64,000 nucleotides of DNA, from assembly GCF_000231115.1 (NCBI RefSeq), contig NW_006889834.1, positions 1-64,000 of the forward strand, given 5' to 3'. Positions within the stretch are counted from its first letter, which is position 1; the number at the start of each line of letters is the position of its first letter. The notes beneath the pieces were generated by a model, which did no database searches, was not told where the DNA came from, and saw only the letters and a program-made list of their open reading frames with translations. The translations under genes and the position numbers were made by a program. Positions 1 to 9,422 of this stretch are shown here, piece by piece. Source of the DNA: Vittaforma corneae ATCC 50505. Lineage: Eukaryota; Microsporidia; Nosematidae.

Positions 1-233
1 ACACAATTAATATGAAAATAATGCACAGTTAAAATATGTTCACTCAAATGAAAATATGAAGCTAATCGAATTTCAAGAAGTTCTGAAATTTTCTAGAACC
101 ACAGGGAACTAAAAAACAATCAGCCACAACAAATAGTTTAAAAAGGACATCAAAGCCAAAATTTCTTTGGGACTATGCTTCTTAACTTCTGTGATAAAAC
201 AATCTAATGAGGCATGGGCAATAGAAAAAGTAA

Positions 234-1064
234 TTAGCTGATCTTTTTGAACACAATAATGTGGTGTAAGCTTACTACTTCCTCTTCCTCCTTATTTAAT
301 GGTCTAGACACTAATCTATCATGTAATTCTGTATATAACTTCGCATTTTCATCGTAAAACTCTCTAAATGGTGTATTCTTTACAAGTTCCAAGCCTCTCT
401 GTTGAGCTTTACTGACTAATGTTTTCATATCCACTAAATATTCAACACAGTCATTAACTGAATCTAAAAGTGTATAATAGTATGCATTTCCATATATCTT
501 TTCACTATCTCTGTCTTTAAATCTAATAGAGTAAAATCTATTTGATAAGTTATCTTCTTTTGCTCTTTTGAGAATTTCTTCTTTGCAGGGAATGGTGATT
601 AATACATGACCATTCTTTACTAAATGCTTTTCAATGTTGTCTAAGGTTACATGAACATATTCTTCTTTTGCAAAGCAGTAATGAAAGCTAAACTGTATTG
701 AAACTATATCAAACTTCTTTCTCAGGTCAAACCTAGTTGTAAAACAATCTTTGACCTTGAGTACCAATTTAAAATCAATATGCGATTCCCTTGCCCTGCT
801 TAATGCATCCAATATTGATCTATTGGCTATATCAAGTCCATAGACCTCTTTTACTTTCGCTATCTGATACTTTATAAAATCACCACCTTTGCCTACACCG
901 ATATCGAGAACACTATCGCAGGGCTTTACGTAGGATTTTATTATACACGACTTTATAAAATTATTTGCATTTCTAATGTTTATGTTCCTCGTGTGTCTTC
1001 TTTCTTGTCTGCTTTTATTTGGGATTTGATTGTAGTGTCTCTTTATTGACTCCTTGTCGTCCAT
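234..1064 (-). CDS. ABD1: mRNA cap guanine-N7 methyltransferase (ABD1)
   Basis: 276 residues. It transfers a methyl group from S-adenosylmethionine to the N7 of the mRNA cap guanosine in the nucleus. The family pattern is clear: the RNANNFIKS segment (residues 31-39) preceding the SAM-binding motif I (VLDIGVGKGGD, 52-62), the acidic ribose-binding loop YGLDIA (75-80), the IQFSFHYCF cap/SAM pocket motif near 122-132, and the C-terminal LHHIIVFKK ending. The length is that of a bare catalytic domain, without the N-terminal extension of the yeast enzyme. The start is the ATG at 1062-1064, in the context GGCCATGG. No CCC triplet sits immediately upstream, unlike most genes here. Transcribed divergently from RPS23. 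Confidence 0.93.
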   Translation of the reverse strand: MDDKESIKRHYNQIPNKSRQERRHTRNINIRNANNFIKSCIIKSYVKPCDSVLDIGVGKGGDFIKYQIAKVKEVYGLDIANRSILDALSRARESHIDFKLVLKVKDCFTTRFDLRKKFDIVSIQFSFHYCFAKEEYVHVTLDNIEKHLVKNGHVLITIPCKEEILKRAKEDNLSNRFYSIRFKDRDSEKIYGNAYYYTLLDSVNDCVEYLVDMKTLVSKAQQRGLELVKNTPFREFYDENAKLYTELHDRLVSRPLNKEEEEVVSLHHIIVFKKIS

Positions 1065-1210
1065 GGCCTTACTTTTTTACAATAATAAAATGGTCGCATG
1101 ATTGAGGAGTTTTAGATAGAAAACTTATTATGCAAAAATTAGAGTTTTGATATGAACCATCTCCTTTATACTTGGGCTTTTAATCCTCTATTTTGTTACC
1201 TCTTTGTTTA

Positions 1211-1243
1211 AATCTAAAAAATTTTTTCAAATTTTTATCCCCA
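1211..1243 (+). promoter_or_regulatory. AAATTTT block plus CCCC before RPS23 start
   Basis: Two AAATTTT-like stretches are followed by TATCCCCA directly abutting the ATG. Microsporidian ribosomal protein genes are known to carry AAATTT-like and CCC-like signals at this position, and here they decide the start in favour of ATG 1244 over the upstream in-frame TTG. Confidence 0.7.
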
Positions 1244-1663
1244 ATGAGAGGTCTCTGTGCTGCTGGAGTTCTTAGAAGAAAAAATCAGATAAAGAGAAGA
1301 CATGACCTTGCTTATAGAAAGCGTTTGCTTGGAAAGAGATTTAAGACTGTTATTGCTGGAAAACCGCAGGCCAAGGGTATTGTTTTGAAGAAGGTTGGTA
1401 TTGAAGCCAAACAGCCAAATTCAGCCGTACGTAAAGTGTGCAAAGTTCAAATTATAGCAACAGGAAAAACTCTTTTAGCCTTTGCGCCAGGAGACGGTGC
1501 TTTTAATGTTATACAAGAAAATGATGAAGTTGATGTAGGAGGTCTTGGTAAAAAAGGCAGAGCAGTGGGAGATATGCCAGGTATTAAGTATGAAATCATC
1601 AAAGTAGCAGGAGTCTCACTTGATGCCATACTTTCAGGTAAAAAGGAAAAGCCTACTAAATAA
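1244..1663 (+). CDS. RPS23: 40S ribosomal protein uS12 (RPS23)
   Basis: 139 residues, beginning MRGLCAAGVLRRK. It is the universally conserved decoding-centre protein of the small subunit. It shows the KQPNSAVRK loop, whose proline is the hydroxylated residue in other eukaryotes, and the GLGKKGRAVGDMPGIKYE segment. The length equals that of typical eukaryotic uS12 (about 143). The reading frame is open upstream to a TTG at 1193, but the CCCCA immediately before ATG 1244 and family length fix the start. No intron interrupts the frame, although ribosomal protein genes are where microsporidian introns usually occur. Confidence 0.97.
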   Translation: MRGLCAAGVLRRKNQIKRRHDLAYRKRLLGKRFKTVIAGKPQAKGIVLKKVGIEAKQPNSAVRKVCKVQIIATGKTLLAFAPGDGAFNVIQENDEVDVGGLGKKGRAVGDMPGIKYEIIKVAGVSLDAILSGKKEKPTK

Positions 1664-1777
1664 TTAAAGTTATTTGATATAAAAGTCAAAAACACCTTGT
1701 TCTATAGATTTAACGATTCGTAGGATTCTTATTTAGTAATAATAATTCTATTGTTGGTTTTATTTTCGTACCCTTCA

Positions 1778-2386
1778 ATGCCACACATAGCTACGGTAAT
1801 CTTTGACAACACATTAAATTCCCAAAACCAAGACTATCTTCCAAGTAGATACGTCTTACAAAAAGAAGTGATCGACACATTGATAACTAACACGTTTGAA
1901 AGCGATGCACAAAGTCTTATTGGCCTAATTCCTATCGCTCAAATGGATAACAATGATATTCTAACACCAACGCTGGTTAGATCTTATCTATCCACATTTT
2001 TACACCAAAGAGACTTGTATCACACTTTAAACCATAATCTTGCACTTTATCAGGCTGAGCAATCTTTAGAAAGTTCAGAGTTTTCAGAAAAAATAGTTTT
2101 TATGATTTTTGGATCTCCAATACCAGATTCTGATCAATTTATGGTTAATATTTATGGTTTGGCTACAAAAGGATTCACAATAAGAGTAGTCTGCTTTGCT
2201 GATGCATACGAATTCGGCACATATTTGCGCCAAGGATCTAGCTTTGATAACTTAAATGTATTGACTATTCATCCAGATGAAGATTTTAGCTCCAAGGTTT
2301 TAGATTTTTTTGCAGATGCTTCTGGCCATCATTATGTAGATCAGGACCTGGAAGAGGCTATTAGAAGATCAATGGTTGAAAAATAA
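1778..2386 (+). CDS. RPN10: 26S proteasome ubiquitin receptor RPN10 (S5a)
   Basis: 202 residues. It binds polyubiquitin at the proteasome lid-base interface. An N-terminal von Willebrand A domain begins with the Rpn10 hallmark VIFDNTLNSQNQDYLPSRY (the metal-site DNS-like motif is retained as DNT). The C-terminus carries a single ubiquitin-interacting motif, DLEEAIRRSM, close to the end. The start ATG at 1778 follows ACCCTTCA (CCC signal). Size matches a protein with one UIM and no long C-terminal tail. A proteasome alpha subunit lies about 9.5 kb downstream, but there is no operon. Confidence 0.9.
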   Translation: MPHIATVIFDNTLNSQNQDYLPSRYVLQKEVIDTLITNTFESDAQSLIGLIPIAQMDNNDILTPTLVRSYLSTFLHQRDLYHTLNHNLALYQAEQSLESSEFSEKIVFMIFGSPIPDSDQFMVNIYGLATKGFTIRVVCFADAYEFGTYLRQGSSFDNLNVLTIHPDEDFSSKVLDFFADASGHHYVDQDLEEAIRRSMVEK

Positions 2387-2526
2387 ATTTAAAGTTTTCA
2401 TTAAAGATTATTGGGATTGTCCTATCCTTGAAAACAAATCTTAATGTATGCCAGCGCACTGTTTCAGTTACACTTGCTGCTTATTCAAATTGCTGATATT
2501 TGTTGTCAAGCAAAATTTTTTTACAC

Positions 2527-3713
2527 ATGGGGTTTGAAGAAATAAAGTTGAACGAAAAGATTATCGAAAAATTGAAGAATAGAGGAATAGCCGAACCGAC
2601 TGAAATACAGAGAAGAACATTTCCATCGGCTGCAAATGGACACGATCTAATTGGTATTTCACAAACTGGTTCTGGCAAAACTTTTGCATTTCTTTTACCA
2701 ATAGTTCAACAGATACTCTTATCAGACAAACCATTTCATGCTCTCATTTTGGTGCCAACACGAGAACTTGCACAACAGATATTTGACATACTCAGTATTT
2801 TTGACGGATTGAACATTAGGCAAGCTCTTCTTTCCGGTGGCGACAATTTCAATGAACAGACAAATGCACTAAATAAGAAGCCACATATCGTAATTGGAAC
2901 ACCAGGAAGAGTGGCTAAACATATAGAGAAGACTAAAAATTTTCATATTGAAAGGATTAGAAAGTTGATATTTGATGAAGCTGATCGCTTTTTTGAACAA
3001 GATTTTGTTCAAGATCTTGAAATAATATCAAAAAAACTCATAAAGAAAAACCAAACTTTAATGTTTACGGCTACACTAACAGACAGATGTAAAGATCTTG
3101 CCAATATTTTTATGAGATCGCCCAGAATATACTCTATTTCTGAAAATCTTGTTCAAATTCCTACGCTTTTGGACAGCTTTGCATTCATTCCTGAAAAATA
3201 TAAGCTCGTTGTACTATACAACCATCTTCAGGAATATAAGCACAGCTCTGTTATTGTTTTTGTAGGTCTCTGCTCTACTTCTCAAAAGGTTGGGCTCACT
3301 TTAGCAAAACTAGGACTACCTTGTGAGTATCTTCATGGAAAACTTGTGCAATCAAAGAGAATGAATACAGTTAAAAGATTTAGAAACAAAGAGTTCAGTA
3401 TTTTGATTTCAACAGATGTGGCTAGTCGAGGGCTGGATATTCCACATGTTGAGCTTGTCATTAATTTTGATTTGCCTGACAATTCAAAGATTTATACACA
3501 CAGAATAGGTAGACAGCCAGAGCAGGCAAAGAAGGTCTTGCATTTTCTTTAGTGACTCAATATGATGTTGAGAAATTACAAAGGATTGAACACGAATTAA
3601 AAAGAAAAATCAACAATATTGAATATAAAGTATATTCTAACTATGATCAAGTCAAGGAAGCTTATGACGATGCAAATGTAGAGTTTAACCTTGATAAATC
3701 ATTTAAAAAATGA
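2527..3713 (+). CDS. RRP3: DEAD-box RNA helicase RRP3/DDX47, frame broken in motif VI
   Basis: Predicted nucleolar ATP-dependent helicase of 40S pre-rRNA maturation. Visible motifs in order: PTEIQ (Q motif), QTGSGKT (I), PTRELAQQ (Ia), GTPGR (Ib), DEAD (II, followed by R), MFTAT (III, usually SAT), STDVASRGLDIP (V) and HRIGR (VI). The frame then reads into a stop at 3552. In the frame shifted by one base, starting near 3513, motif VI continues as TARAGKEG and the RRP3-type ending VTQYDVEKLQRIEHELKRKI follows to TGA 3711-3713. One base is missing near 3511-3515, giving 395 residues across the break. Start ATG 2527 (MGFEEIKL) fits the conserved N-terminus; an upstream TTG is also in frame. Probably a sequence error, since both halves stay conserved. 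Confidence 0.85.
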
Positions 3714-4054
3714 CATATATTCAAGAAATGCCCATTTTATTCTATCATTTTATAGAAAGTAATGAAGTTTTGGCTGAAAAAAATTGAATAAACAAAGAGC
3801 GAGGCATATTCAAACAATATTAAAAAACAAAAATTTTCGAGGTGTTAGCCTGCTTTAGCTGCACATTTGGTTCCGATTGGCGAGTTTTATATTTTATCTT
3901 TTAATTAGGAGCGAGTTTAAAGGATGGTAATAAATGCAACAACAAATTGAATCTGCCTAATGTTAGAGTATTTTTATAGTTAATATTAACTTTGAAACAT
4001 TAAAAATATGATGAAACGTAATAAAAACATAAAGAAAAGTCAGGGACCAAATCT
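3714..4054. other. intergenic, no gene seen
   Basis: 341 bases between RRP3 and the MscS gene. AT-rich with scattered stops in all frames. No tRNA fold or small conserved ORF was recognised. Confidence 0.6.
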
Positions 4055-5992
4055 ATGGCTAACAACCAAGACCAAGAGATTAGAGAAGATAAAAAGAAAA
4101 AAGATTCTGAAGACAATAAAGTAAATGAAGACAATGACCAGAAGAAAAATGAGAGTAAGAATGAGACATCTAAATCAGGCAGTAGCAAATCAAATTCAAA
4201 ATCGAGCAAATCAGATAATAAAAATGCCACTGATAAGGCTCCAGAGAATGTCAAAAACAAATCATTAGCACAGGAAATTCAGGAGGCTGCCAAGGATAAA
4301 TCAGAGCATGAAGACTCTGAAAATGAAGATCTTACGTTTTTTACTCGTAAGAAACAGGAGAAAGATTATTCAATATGGAGCATTGATGAATGGATGCATG
4401 ATTACCTTGGCGACTGGAATTCTACACTTGTGTACATGTTTGAAATTATTGTAGTTTCCACTATATTGTTGCTTCCATCTGTGTTTTGGCTCATTAAAGA
4501 ATGGCGTAATATCAACTTTAGGTCATACTTCAGCAATCCCGGCGCAATTAAGGCAGACAATGAGGGTTTATTTAGGGTTGCTCTCTTTACTATATTGTGG
4601 TATACGTTTGATATTTTCATCACTCTCTTCAGCGAAAATTTTCTTTTGATCATGGCTATAATTTTGCATACATTTCAGCTAAGTGAGTCAGAATTCTGTT
4701 GGTGCATGGTAGATGTCCTTTATACCTCTCGTGGCTACTTCAGAATGTCTGCAGACTGTCTTTTCATTTTTTATCTTTCTGTTATTATGTTTGAAAAATA
4801 TTCCAAACCTAAAAATTTTAATATTTTTAATCCATTAGTGATAAAGACCTTAATTCTATGGCTTGGAATTTATACGGGCATGCTCTTTGTTATGAAGTTT
4901 GTGGTAAATATTTTCATATACGATGTTAGAAGATCTTCATATAAAGAGGCTATATTGGATTTAAATCGCAAAATCTTTCTATTTAGGAAACTAAAGGCTA
5001 TAAGCGAAGCTCACAGCCAAAGTGAAAAAAAAGATATTGCTGAAAACATGGTGCCAACATACGATCCCGGATTCTATCTCAAGGATAAAGACTTGTTTAC
5101 ATCAAGAGAGGATGCTATGATTGTAGTTCAAAACATCATGGCTCTTCTTAAGAAAAAGAAACTCGCTTATCAAGATATCAAACAATACTATCCAAACGAG
5201 TATGATGTTGTATTTAAGTATTTTACTAGTTCAGACACTGTTGAAGACAATCAGGTAGTTCATGTCAAAGTTCTCAAAGAAATTGCAAAAGACTTGTATA
5301 TCAAACGAAAGGATATGGGAAGAACCTTAAATGATCGAGACAGCATCTTTGAAAAGCTAGAAGTAATATTTTTTCTAATAGTTTCATATATTGCTGCCAT
5401 AATTCTATGCATTCTCTTTGAGATTGACTATAAATTTTATCTTTTTGGTTTCGGAACCTCATTGCTGACATTTTCCTGGGTATTTGCTGATACAATCAAA
5501 AAGATTTTCAATTGCTTTGTGTTTGTACTAGTATTAAGACCATATGTAATTGGAGATAAAGTGAAGATAAACGATGAAGAATATGTTGTGGTAAAGATTG
5601 ATTTGCTCACAACCACGTTCCTTAATAAGACAAAAACGATCGTCTATTTGCCAAATGATGTATTAATGGTTACGAAGATCTACAATACATCCAGAAGTCC
5701 ACCTCAATGTATGGTTGTTGAGTTGACAGTTGAAAATACGACATATGATCAGGTTAAAAAGCTTGAGGAACTGGTTAAAGATGAGGTTGAGAAGGCAGCA
5801 AAGCATTTTACAGATGCAGAGCTAATTGGAAAATCAGTAGATAAAGCAGTTTTTTCAGTAAGTGTTGTGCAGAACTTCCAGAATACAAGTCTTACGAAGC
5901 TAAGACAAGATAAATTGATCAAAATATTTGAATCTTCAATGAAGTCAGCGAATATTACACACAAAAATTCTTTTGTATTTACAATGTCGTAG
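4055..5992 (+). CDS. MscS-family mechanosensitive ion channel, fungal MSY type
   Basis: 645 residues. Predicted membrane channel opened by bilayer tension, protecting against hypo-osmotic stress (germination and host-cell growth are plausible settings, by inference). The first ~105 residues are low-complexity and highly charged (K/D/E/S/N). Hydrophobic segments lie near 126-146, 172-205, 233-247 and 263-287, then the MscS core at about 440-560. The core contains the pore-helix region FADTIKKIFNCFVFVL and the following beta-domain signature RPYVIGDKVKI, VYLPNDVL and IYNTSRSPP. The layout (several TM helices, then pore) resembles the endomembrane Msy1/Msy2 proteins of fungi, without a visible EF-hand. 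The start is ATG 4055; no CCC triplet precedes it, so the exact start is less certain. Confidence 0.85.
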   Translation: MANNQDQEIREDKKKKDSEDNKVNEDNDQKKNESKNETSKSGSSKSNSKSSKSDNKNATDKAPENVKNKSLAQEIQEAAKDKSEHEDSENEDLTFFTRKKQEKDYSIWSIDEWMHDYLGDWNSTLVYMFEIIVVSTILLLPSVFWLIKEWRNINFRSYFSNPGAIKADNEGLFRVALFTILWYTFDIFITLFSENFLLIMAIILHTFQLSESEFCWCMVDVLYTSRGYFRMSADCLFIFYLSVIMFEKYSKPKNFNIFNPLVIKTLILWLGIYTGMLFVMKFVVNIFIYDVRRSSYKEAILDLNRKIFLFRKLKAISEAHSQSEKKDIAENMVPTYDPGFYLKDKDLFTSREDAMIVVQNIMALLKKKKLAYQDIKQYYPNEYDVVFKYFTSSDTVEDNQVVHVKVLKEIAKDLYIKRKDMGRTLNDRDSIFEKLEVIFFLIVSYIAAIILCILFEIDYKFYLFGFGTSLLTFSWVFADTIKKIFNCFVFVLVLRPYVIGDKVKINDEEYVVVKIDLLTTTFLNKTKTIVYLPNDVLMVTKIYNTSRSPPQCMVVELTVENTTYDQVKKLEELVKDEVEKAAKHFTDAELIGKSVDKAVFSVSVVQNFQNTSLTKLRQDKLIKIFESSMKSANITHKNSFVFTMS

Positions 5993-6160
5993 TAAACAGT
6001 CTCACCTATGCAGTTAATAACGAAATATTGGCGAATGGAATGCTATTGTACTAATAAATTAAATACCCATTCACATATTTATTTTTGGATTAATTGGTGT
6101 TTTCAAACAGGAAAATTTATATTTCTTAGATCTTTCTAAAATTTGCTGTTTTGAACTTGT

Positions 6161-6175
6161 AAAATTTTCACCCCA
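6161..6175 (+). promoter_or_regulatory. AAAATTTT plus CCCC before eL41
   Basis: AAAATTTTCACCCCA abuts the eL41 ATG. It is the same arrangement as at RPS23 and RFA1, and supports this very short ORF as a real, strongly expressed gene. Confidence 0.65.
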
Positions 6176-6253
6176 ATGAGAGCCAAGTGGAAGAAAAAGA
6201 GAATGAGACAAAGAAAGGCCGATAGAAAGAGAATGAGGCAGAGAAATAAGTAA
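6176..6253 (+). CDS. RPL41: 60S ribosomal protein eL41 (RPL41), 25 residues
   Basis: A 25-codon ORF reading MRAKWKKKRMRQRKA and ending RMRQRNK. This is the smallest ribosomal protein, a single basic helix bridging the two subunits. Sequence and length match eukaryotic eL41 almost exactly ([25 protein letters not shown] type). The CCCCA directly before the ATG and the AAAATTTT block are the ribosomal-gene signature in this genome. It is easily missed because of its size. Confidence 0.95.
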   Translation: MRAKWKKKRMRQRKADRKRMRQRNK

Positions 6254-6299
6254 GCATTAAATTGTTTTCTAAGTTATCTTTTTTTTGTTTTGAATACCC

Positions 6300-6734
6300 A
6301 TGGAGTTTGGCGATCACTGGATTCCGGAGGAGCATATTATTAAAAAGACCAAGTACTGTTTTGTTTTTGTAAATATACGACCATTCCTACCATATCATCT
6401 CCTTGTATCTCCAATACGAAAAGAAGGTAGATTAAATGGACTTAGTTCTGAGGAATATATCGATTTAATGTCTTTGTTAAAGCTGACAACAACTTCACTT
6501 GACAGCTTAGGAACATCCTGGACCGTCATCTTGCAGGACGGTGAGGATGCGGGCCAAACAGTCCAGCATGTCCACTTTCATGTTATTCCCAGAACCAAAG
6601 GTGATCTTTCTAGGAACAATGACATTTACAATAAAATTAATGTGGATGTAAAAAGGCCCGACCGCAACTTTGAAGAAATGAAAGAAGAAGCCAACTTTTT
6701 GAGAAGCTTCTTTAAAGAAAATACAACAATTTAA
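6300..6734 (+). CDS. HNT2: HIT-family dinucleoside triphosphatase, FHIT/HNT2 type
   Basis: 144 residues. Hydrolyses Ap3A-type dinucleoside polyphosphates. The histidine triad is intact as QHVHFHVIPR, with H90, H92 and H94 (H92 is the nucleophile position). The N-terminal FGDHWIPEEHI...VNIRPFLPYHLLVSPIR and the LQDGEDAGQTV segment follow FHIT rather than HINT, and the GDLSRNNDIYNKI stretch matches FHIT's loop before the last helix. The start ATG directly follows TACCC. Length is near that of human FHIT (147). Confidence 0.92.
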   Translation: MEFGDHWIPEEHIIKKTKYCFVFVNIRPFLPYHLLVSPIRKEGRLNGLSSEEYIDLMSLLKLTTTSLDSLGTSWTVILQDGEDAGQTVQHVHFHVIPRTKGDLSRNNDIYNKINVDVKRPDRNFEEMKEEANFLRSFFKENTTI

Positions 6735-7010
6735 CAACAATAAACACTTTATTTAAAAATTTATTTTGGGAAATTGTAGTTTAGTGTTCTATCAAATACT
6801 TGAAGTTCAATACTGATGTACTCTCGAACGGCTTATGCAATTAGTACATCATATTTTTGTTTAAATGATGACCGCTCAAGTCAGTTTCAAGTTAAAATAA
6901 CGCTTATCTTAGTATCAACGGTTAATTATAAATAAGCTGCGGTAAATTTCTTATCAAATGCACTATGTAGTGTGAAATGAGCCGTAATGGTGATTGTTTT
7001 ATAATATCAG

Positions 7011-8071
7011 TCATTTCTTCTTCAAAAAATGAACTGTGTTGTAGCTTGTAAATATGTTTCCGTAGCCATCTTTTCCTTCCCCACAACAATCAGACGTGTA
7101 CAATAGATTCAAGTTTGGGGATGCTTTAATGTCATATTCCGGTAATTTTATAATAAAAGGTGGTTCGTATTCTTTATTTTCTAGCTTTACCCAATCAATC
7201 TCTGCAAAAAAACTATGTTTCATAATTGCATCTTCTAAGGCCTTACAGGTAGGGTATTTTGTCATCAAATTTCTATCTATAAGCATGTGTAGTATGCTAT
7301 GTGTATCTTCACTTACTACTTCCTGAATGACCAGCTTGCATCTTTTAATTTCTGCCATTGTTAGATCCATTGACTCGCATAAGAAGGGTGTATAGCCGTG
7401 TATCATCTGATAGATCACTATTCCAAGAGACCAATAGTCGCTCATATATCCAAACCTATTGTTTTCCAAGTAATCTGGTGAAAGATACTCAAGATCATCC
7501 AATACGCCGTTGTTGCTACATTCAATACAGTTACAGAAACTGTAACCTAATTTGATATGCCCCCCAGTAGATAGAAAAATATTTTTAGAAGATAAAAAAG
7601 TATAATTTTGTCCTTTAGAATGCAAGTATTTCAGACATAGAAACATTTCTGCAGCGTAAAATTTTGTAATTTCACAGGAAAATTTTTTGGGAAGAATGTT
7701 TGATTTCAAAAGAAGAGTTGGGGCATATTCAGTTATGTAATAAAGATTATCGTAGTCTTGAAAGGCACATACTTGGTTTATAAGAAACGGATGCCTTATT
7801 TCGCTTCTAATCATTAGCTCAAACATTACCATGTCTTCATCTGTTTTATTTTGTATTATTAACATCTTCTTCATTACTCTAAGTGTAAATTTTGGTGGTT
7901 TTGTAGATTCCAAACTGACACATACGAGATATTCTTCAAAAAATGGTCCCTTTTTTGAGGAATTTCAAGCAGATTATATCTGATTTCACAAACATTGAGG
8001 GCTATTTTTTTAATTGGAAATTTAAATAATATACTCTTGAAGGTTAATTTTGAATATTTATGAAACCCCAT
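7011..8071 (-). CDS. AGC-family pseudokinase (PKA-like), one frameshift
   Basis: Reads as a 353-residue PKA-sized kinase once a single missing base in the A-run complementary to 7951-7956 is allowed for. The two parts are 8071 down to the run, and the run down to 7011. The fold is recognisable: glycine-loop region, beta3 (FTLRVMKKM), EYLSPDYLE in place of APE, DYWSLGIVIYQMIHGYTPF, and an AGC-type C-terminal tail ending in the kinase-tail region. All catalytic motifs are altered. The VAIK lysine is Arg (residue 65), the HRD loop reads YTF (157-159) with Phe at the catalytic Asp, and DFG is replaced by GYSF. Predicted to bind partners or act as an allosteric scaffold rather than phosphorylate. 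No CCC signal at the start. The kinase fold is clear; the function is unknown. Confidence 0.75.
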
Positions 8072-8387
8072 AGATAAAATGCAGAATGTTTGTTTAAGGG
8101 CATAGCCATTTTCAAGCTGCGGTTATTGAAGATGATGCTATTTTCAGTGCGCATTTATCTACAGAAATTAAAATACAAAGGAGAATTGATGGGTGTCATC
8201 GTTTAGTTTTAATAAAAGATCAACGACAAAGTTCAAGCTTCTGCTTGGCCAGTATGAGAGTGCAGTCTTTTATAAACATGCTTTTAATACGTTTTTATTA
8301 GCTTTATTTAATAAATTCTAACGATATTTCTAATAAACACTATTAATTTGTCTAATATATTTAGCTTATCTGAAATGCCCTGAATCC
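8072..8387. other. intergenic, no gene seen
   Basis: 316 bases between the convergently oriented upstream regions; AT-rich, no conserved ORF, tRNA or repeat recognised. Confidence 0.55.
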
Positions 8388-9266
8388 TCACAGGATCATG
8401 TTTTTTAGCACACTAAAAATGAAAGTTCTATAGCTTTTTTGCCCATTATTAACCGTCTTCTTAATCTTAGCTTTCATGTTTTTGTACTCTTCTATTTTCC
8501 TTGAGTTAATTTCTTTTACTTTGTTCTCAAAGCTACCAAACGACAGTAGATTCCTCTGGTTAAATAGTTTTCTTTGAATCGTTTTAAACGTTTCAATAAA
8601 ATCACAGTTTTTGTAAGACTGTAGCATGCTTCTAACATCCTTGAGATTCATATAATGCACGTTTATAAAGAAATGCATCAAGTCGAGTAAGCTTGAATCA
8701 AAATTTCCAGTATATTTTGGAAGCTTGATTAAATTTTGGTCAAAATCGCGATGAAATTCGTTGTGCGATGATGAAACTACCATTAATTTGGATAAGCTGC
8801 GATTAAAATGCCTCGAGTCGAGCATTTTCTTATCTCTTAGGAATATGCGGTATGATATACAACTCAGTGGATCCAAAGATTCTATAATATTATGGCCTAT
8901 GGAAGGTAGTCTGTCAGAAACACATATAATTTCATAATAATATGCAATATTAAACAGAAACTCTTCACAAAAGGCTCTTTTGTAAGTGAGATAGTCAAAT
9001 CTAGCAAGGGAGAACTTGTCACAGCTCAAAAAATTATTAAAATCGAACAGTATTACAGGCTTTTCTTTCTTTTGAGACTCAAGGAATGGCACGCTTTCAT
9101 CTTCAAATACGCTGAGCTTTATAAAGGAAATTGGATTGAACAGGATATTTCTGTAAGATTTGCTACTTAAAAGAAAAGCAAGCCCACTAGCAATAGAAAC
9201 GGAGAGCACGGGGAATCTTTTTGAATAGTCCGAGACTTTGAATTTTTCTTTTAAAATTTCAAACAT
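8388..9266 (-). CDS. TIM50: TIM50-like mitosomal inner-membrane import receptor
   Basis: 292 residues. TIM50 receives presequence proteins in the intermembrane space and passes them to the inner-membrane translocase. One N-terminal hydrophobic segment (VLSVSIASGLAFLL) would anchor it. Behind it lies an FCP1/NIF-type HAD domain: VILFDFNNFLS, then YYEIICVSDRLPSIGHNIIESLDP and RDKKMLDSRHFNRSLSKLMVVSSS, which follow TIM50's YEIV-LFT and RDLSKVI segments. The HAD nucleophile motif DxDxT is not preserved (D-F-N), as expected for TIM50, which is not a phosphatase. The start ATG 9266 follows GCCCTGAA; an upstream in-frame TTG is less likely. In a microsporidium the compartment would be the mitosome. 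Confidence 0.8.
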   Translation of the reverse strand: MFEILKEKFKVSDYSKRFPVLSVSIASGLAFLLSSKSYRNILFNPISFIKLSVFEDESVPFLESQKKEKPVILFDFNNFLSCDKFSLARFDYLTYKRAFCEEFLFNIAYYYEIICVSDRLPSIGHNIIESLDPLSCISYRIFLRDKKMLDSRHFNRSLSKLMVVSSSHNEFHRDFDQNLIKLPKYTGNFDSSLLDLMHFFINVHYMNLKDVRSMLQSYKNCDFIETFKTIQRKLFNQRNLLSFGSFENKVKEINSRKIEEYKNMKAKIKKTVNNGQKSYRTFIFSVLKNMIL

Positions 9267-9422
9267 TTCAGGGCAAAAGACCAAATTGTTATAAAGAAGA
9301 TTGGGGCGGTTGTATTTTATTTTGATTAAGCAACCTTATTTTCGAAATAAGTCGTCTTTATTACCATTTGTTTAATTAAATACATTTGTCTTTTCACGAC
9401 TCAACAACAGTACTTTATAAGG

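Noticed and set aside
1193..1243. 17-residue N-terminal extension of RPS23
   Set aside because: Begins at TTG; the CCCC-ATG at 1244 and family length define the start.
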